A stretch of 64,000 nt of DNA. Origin: Phytohabitans sp036906915. Its GTDB lineage: Bacteria; Actinomycetota; Actinomycetes; Mycobacteriales; Micromonosporaceae. The notes under the pieces are model-generated. The model did no database searches. It saw nothing but the letters and a program-made list of their open reading frames with translations, and was not told the DNA's origin. Location of the stretch: assembly GCF_036906915.1 (NCBI RefSeq), contig NZ_JBAKHX010000004.1:1-64000 (forward strand), in the 5' to 3' direction. How positions within the stretch are numbered: position 1 is the first letter of the stretch; each line of letters starts with the position of its first letter. The position numbers were made by a program, and so were the translations under genes. This document shows positions 60,655 to 64,000 of the stretch, piece by piece.

Positions 60655-60824
60655 GCCACCCGCGCCTCCCTTCGCCCACTTTTACGCACGAGATCGCCGA
60701 GCGGTTCATCCAGCCTCGTTCACCTTCCGTTCACGACGTATCTGAGCAGCGCTCATAGCCTGCTCCTAGCGTCCTGCTCGGTGCCTGCCTCGGAGGCACC
60801 GGATAGCGAGGAGGCTCCCCAAAG

Positions 60825-62936
60825 ATGAGTGACCGACCGCGGCTGCTCCCGTTGCTCGGCCAGACCGGGCACGGCGGGCGCAGCGCGATGACCTGTCAGT
60901 ACCGTTGCGGCAACGCGTGCGACCACCCGGTACCGAACGACTCGGACAACCCGTACTTCGGTGACGTGGTGCGCACGGAGGTATCGCGCCGCGGCGTCGT
61001 CCGGGCGGGCGCCGTCGGCGCCCTCGTGCTCGGCTTCGCCGGCGCAACTGCCGCCGGCGCCACGCCCGCTCTCGCCGCAGGGGCCGCAGGCGGCGCCGCG
61101 CCGGACACGGACGCGCTGAAGCCGGCGAGGTTCAGCGGCGCCCTGACGTTCAAGCCAATCCCGCCGAACAAGCTCGACACCCTCGTCGTGCCCAACGGGT
61201 ACGACCACGCGGTCGTCATCCGCTGGGGCGACCCGGTGGTGCCGGGCGCGCCCGACTTCGACCTGGACAACCAGACCGCGGCGGCGCAGTCCAAGCAGTT
61301 CGGCTACAACAACGACTTCGTCGCGGTGCTGCCGGTCGACAAGCGCGGCCGCCGTGCCCTCCTCGTGGTCAACCACGAGTACACCAACGAAAACCTGATG
61401 TTCCCCGGCTTCACCACCATGGACGCGCTCTCGGTCGAGCAGCTCAGGGTGGCGATCGCCGCGCACGGCCTCTCCGTGGTCGAGATCGAGCGGGTCGGCA
61501 ACAGCGGCGAGTGGATGCCGGTCAGCAAGGGCCCGCGGCCGTACAACCGGCGGATCACCGCGCTGTCCACGCGGTTCGAGTTCACTGGTCCGGCGGCCGG
61601 CTCGGCGTGGCTCAAGACCGCGGCCGACCCGCGCGGCAAGGTGGCGATCGGCACGCTCAACAACTGCGCCGGCGGCGTGACCCCGTGGGGCACGGTGCTC
61701 TCCGGTGAGGAAAACTTCAACCAGTACTTCGTGGGCGGCGACAGCGTGCCCGAGGCGCTAAAGCCGAAGCTGGCCCGCTACGGCATCTCCACGACCGCCC
61801 GGTACCCGAGCGACAGCCGCAAGTGGGACCGCGCAGACGAGCGCTTCGACCTCGCCAAGCACCCCAACGAGGCGCACCGCTTCGGCTGGATCGTCGAGGT
61901 GGACCCGTTCGACCCGGAGGCCAAGCCGCGCAAGCACACCGCACTCGGGCGTTTCAAGCACGAGGGCGCGAACGTCATCGTCGCCAAGGACGGCCACGTC
62001 GTGGCGTACATGGGCGACGACGAGCGGTTCGACTACCTGTACAAGTTCGTCTCGGACAAGAAGTACATGCCGGGGAACTCGTGGGTTGCCCGCAAGCACA
62101 ACCTGACGCTGCTGGAGTCCGGCTCGCTGTACGTGGCGAAGCTCGACTACACCAGCGCCGCCGAGATCGACGGTATGGGCAAGCTGCCCACCGACGGCGC
62201 GTTCAACGGCACCGGCCGCTGGATCAAGCTGGTACGGGGCAACAAGTCCTACGTGGACGGTATGACCGCTGCCGACGTGCTCACGTTCACCCGGCTGGCC
62301 GGCGACGCGGTGGGCGCGACCAAGATGGACCGTCCCGAGGACGTCGAGCCCAGCCTCCTGACCGGCAAGGTCTACGTGGCGCTTACCAACAACACCAACC
62401 GCGGCACCGGCACCAACCCGAAGGCCGACGAGGCGAACCCGCGCAACGCCAACAAGCACGGGCACATCCTCGAAGTGGTCGAGGACCGGGGCGACAACGC
62501 CGCCGAGACCTTCACCTGGTCGCTGCCGATCGTCTGCGGTGACCCGACAGACGCGTCGACGTACTTCGCCGGGTACGACAAGACCAAGGTCTCGCCGATC
62601 TCCTGCCCGGACAACGTGGCGTTCGACGGCGCCGGCAACCTCTGGATCTCCACCGACGGCAACGCGCTGGGCAGCAACGACGGCCTCTTCGCGACCGCCA
62701 TCGAGGGCCCGGAGCGCGGCCACCTGAAGCAGTTCCTCACCGTGCCGCTCGGCGCGGAGACCTGCGGCCCGTTCATCACCGCCGACAACCGGTCGGTCTT
62801 CGTCGCGGTGCAGCACCCCGGCGAGATCACCGGTGCGTCGGTCGAGAACCCGGCCTCCACGTGGCCGGACGGCGACTACGCCAAGCCAGGCGTGGTCTGC
62901 ACGTGGCGCCTGGACGGCCGCGCCGTCGGCAGCTAG
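60825..62936 (+). CDS. PhoX-family (DUF839) Tat-exported phosphatase
   Basis: A 703-residue protein with an internal Tat signal SRRGVVRAGAVGALVLGFAG (after about 50 residues), so exported folded. The body has PhoX/DUF839 motifs: LLVVNHEYTNENLMFPG, TPWGTVLSGEENFNQYF, YLYKFVSDKKY, and DNVAFDGAGNLWISTDG. PhoX enzymes use Ca and Fe; alkaline phosphatase activity is likely. The N-terminal CQYRCGNACDHPVPN is common in the family. Divergent from the ECF sigma gene. ATG 60825. Confidence 0.87.
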   Translation: MSDRPRLLPLLGQTGHGGRSAMTCQYRCGNACDHPVPNDSDNPYFGDVVRTEVSRRGVVRAGAVGALVLGFAGATAAGATPALAAGAAGGAAPDTDALKPARFSGALTFKPIPPNKLDTLVVPNGYDHAVVIRWGDPVVPGAPDFDLDNQTAAAQSKQFGYNNDFVAVLPVDKRGRRALLVVNHEYTNENLMFPGFTTMDALSVEQLRVAIAAHGLSVVEIERVGNSGEWMPVSKGPRPYNRRITALSTRFEFTGPAAGSAWLKTAADPRGKVAIGTLNNCAGGVTPWGTVLSGEENFNQYFVGGDSVPEALKPKLARYGISTTARYPSDSRKWDRADERFDLAKHPNEAHRFGWIVEVDPFDPEAKPRKHTALGRFKHEGANVIVAKDGHVVAYMGDDERFDYLYKFVSDKKYMPGNSWVARKHNLTLLESGSLYVAKLDYTSAAEIDGMGKLPTDGAFNGTGRWIKLVRGNKSYVDGMTAADVLTFTRLAGDAVGATKMDRPEDVEPSLLTGKVYVALTNNTNRGTGTNPKADEANPRNANKHGHILEVVEDRGDNAAETFTWSLPIVCGDPTDASTYFAGYDKTKVSPISCPDNVAFDGAGNLWISTDGNALGSNDGLFATAIEGPERGHLKQFLTVPLGAETCGPFITADNRSVFVAVQHPGEITGASVENPASTWPDGDYAKPGVVCTWRLDGRAVGS

Positions 62937-62947
62937 CTCGACGGCGT

Positions 62948-62973
62948 TGAGGCGCCCCCACGGGGGCGCCTCA
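62948..62973. terminator. Bidirectional 12-bp palindromic terminator
   Basis: TGAGGCGCCCCC (62948-62959) pairs with GGGGGCGCCTCA (62962-62973). It lies 11 bp after the PhoX stop and its last bases include the stop codon of the convergent IclR gene. Confidence 0.75.
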
Positions 62974-63753
62974 CACGTCCGCGGCGATCGTCTCGGCCAG
63001 GCCCTTCGCCAGGGTCATCAGCCGGGTGCGCACCACCCGCGCCGACGTCATCAGCTCCGCCACCGGCATCGCGCAGGCCAACGCCACCCGTCGTTCCATG
63101 TCTTTGTCCTGCGTCACCATCACGGCCGCGCAGCCGACGCCCTGCCGGTACTGGTTCATCTCGACCTGCATCCCGCGCCGGTCACCGGCAGCGAGATCAG
63201 CCTCGAACGCCTCCGGCGTCGTGAGCGTTTGCTGCGTGAACTGCCGCATACCCCACTCCTTGAGGTACCGGAAGCGCTGATCGGCCGTCAGCGTGGCCAG
63301 GAGAGCCTTTCCCAGCGCCGTCGCGTGCGCGCCCTCGTCGTACCCGGGCATCAGGTCTTCCAGGTACGGCGAGCGCGGCCCCTCCGCCGCGGCGGTGATC
63401 GCCACCCGCCCACCGACGAACCGGCCCACGAAGTGGCTGTATCCGGTCTCGATCGCGGCACGGCGCAACGCCTCGCCGATGCTGGGCGGGCCACGGAACG
63501 CCGCGACCAGCTCGCGGTACCGATCTGCCACCTCGAGCCCCACGATGTACGTGCCGTCTTCCCGCCGGATCACGTAGCCCTCGTACGCGAGCGTGCGCAC
63601 CAAGTGGTACGTCGTCGCGACAGTCAACTCGCAACGCCGGGCGATCTGTTTGACGGTCAGGCCTCGCGGGGCCCTTCCCACCGCTTCCAGGACTCGCAGC
63701 GCGCGAGAGACGCTACGGATCAGGTCGGAAGGTTCCGCCAAGGGGTCGCGCAC
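62971..63753 (-). CDS. IclR-family transcriptional regulator
   Basis: A 260-residue regulator: winged helix at the N-terminus (LTVKQIARRCELTVATTYHLVRTLA) and IclR ligand domain (GYVIRREDGTYIVGLEVADRY, HATALGKALLATLTADQ). GTG 63753 follows GGAGG; GTG 63759 two codons earlier is also possible. Ends inside the terminator. The regulated genes are not evident. Confidence 0.85.
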   Translation of the reverse strand: MRDPLAEPSDLIRSVSRALRVLEAVGRAPRGLTVKQIARRCELTVATTYHLVRTLAYEGYVIRREDGTYIVGLEVADRYRELVAAFRGPPSIGEALRRAAIETGYSHFVGRFVGGRVAITAAAEGPRSPYLEDLMPGYDEGAHATALGKALLATLTADQRFRYLKEWGMRQFTQQTLTTPEAFEADLAAGDRRGMQVEMNQYRQGVGCAAVMVTQDKDMERRVALACAMPVAELMTSARVVRTRLMTLAKGLAETIAADV

Positions 63754-63919
63754 AACCACCTCCGCCGCCGGGGACTTACACCATATGAAAAACCGTGCAC
63801 GAGCGAAACGCCCGTTCGGATCGAAGAGACCACATCTACGGCGACCGACGGTAGGGGTAGCACGACTTTATGTTGATACGCCCGACTATTTTTTCGGGCC
63901 CACTGTCGGGTTTACGACC

Positions 63920-64000
63920 TCAGCCGGTGCGATCCGCGATGAAGTCGCAGAGCGACTCCATCGCCCGCCGCGCCGAACTGTCGGGCAGTGGCGCCAGCCG
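63920..64000 (-). CDS. C-terminal end of a gene running off the window
   Basis: The last 26 codons of a minus-strand frame, with stop at 63920-63922, ending LPDSSARRAMESLCDFIADRTG. This pattern (xxLxxLxxFIxxR) resembles the C-terminus of polyprenyl synthetases, but too little is visible to be certain. Its start is outside the window. Confidence 0.5.
   Translation of the reverse strand, partial: RLAPLPDSSARRAMESLCDFIADRTG

Overview
The window is high-GC DNA (about 70% or more by eye) with many GTG and TTG starts, tightly overlapping operons and actinobacterial families: a Lys/Ala-tailed TopA, Tad pilus genes with a DUF4244 pilin, WXG100 proteins with EccB, BldG-like regulators and a proton-pumping pyrophosphatase. 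The order topA, helicase, tad cluster with ssd, HAD-IB phosphatase and acs follows, as I remember it, the M. tuberculosis Rv3644c-Rv3670 region. The MFS/thymidylate kinase fusion and the general style suggest a filamentous actinomycete, probably Micromonosporaceae. The family is an inference.

Left chromosomal part (1-25.77 kb). Order: a PSP1/RicT-like protein, an LPxTG surface protein, a small WXG-like/YbaB operon, holB with the MFS-tmk fusion, a PLP amino-acid enzyme, a TetR regulator divergent from a sugar-lactone oxidase, topA with two small genes, the membrane pyrophosphatase, a STAS/anti-sigma pair, an MrfA-like helicase, and a seven-gene tad operon (ssd-tadA-tadB-tadC-pilin-tadE-tadE-like).

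Integrated element (about 25.77-40.96 kb). A 32-bp perfect direct repeat (25768-25799 and 40928-40959) bounds a block with a complete actinomycete integrative and conjugative element (AICE) core: a KorSA-like GntR repressor, Pra, a small-gene string, an FtsK/TraSA-type translocase, a DUF2637 membrane protein, a RepSA-type initiator, Xis and a tyrosine integrase. It lies between ssd and the HAD-IB gene with no tRNA at either end. Its left part carries visibly lower-GC cargo: a Crp-family cyclic-nucleotide regulator, a class III nucleotidyl-cyclase-like protein and a two-helix membrane protein. This is the best candidate for an undescribed signalling or defence module. A Nudix/XRE-TPR pair, an XRE-DUF5753 gene and zinc-ribbon miniproteins follow.

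Right chromosomal part (40.96-64 kb). Order: HAD-IB phosphatase, a repeat-rich non-coding zone, a PH-like membrane protein, acs, a secreted M6 metalloprotease, a lipoprotein, a C45-type hydrolase, an alpha/beta hydrolase with no nucleophile residue, a type VII secretion-associated group (SseB-like 874-aa protein, two WXG100 proteins, a solute-binding lipoprotein, EccB), a small holin-like membrane protein, rarD with a GNAT gene, an ECF sigma/zinc-finger anti-sigma pair, a Tat-exported PhoX-like phosphatase, an IclR regulator and the end of a further gene. A palindromic 56-57 bp repeat occurs twice, in opposite orientations, at 42.5 and 57.9 kb. No rRNA, tRNA or CRISPR array was recognised.
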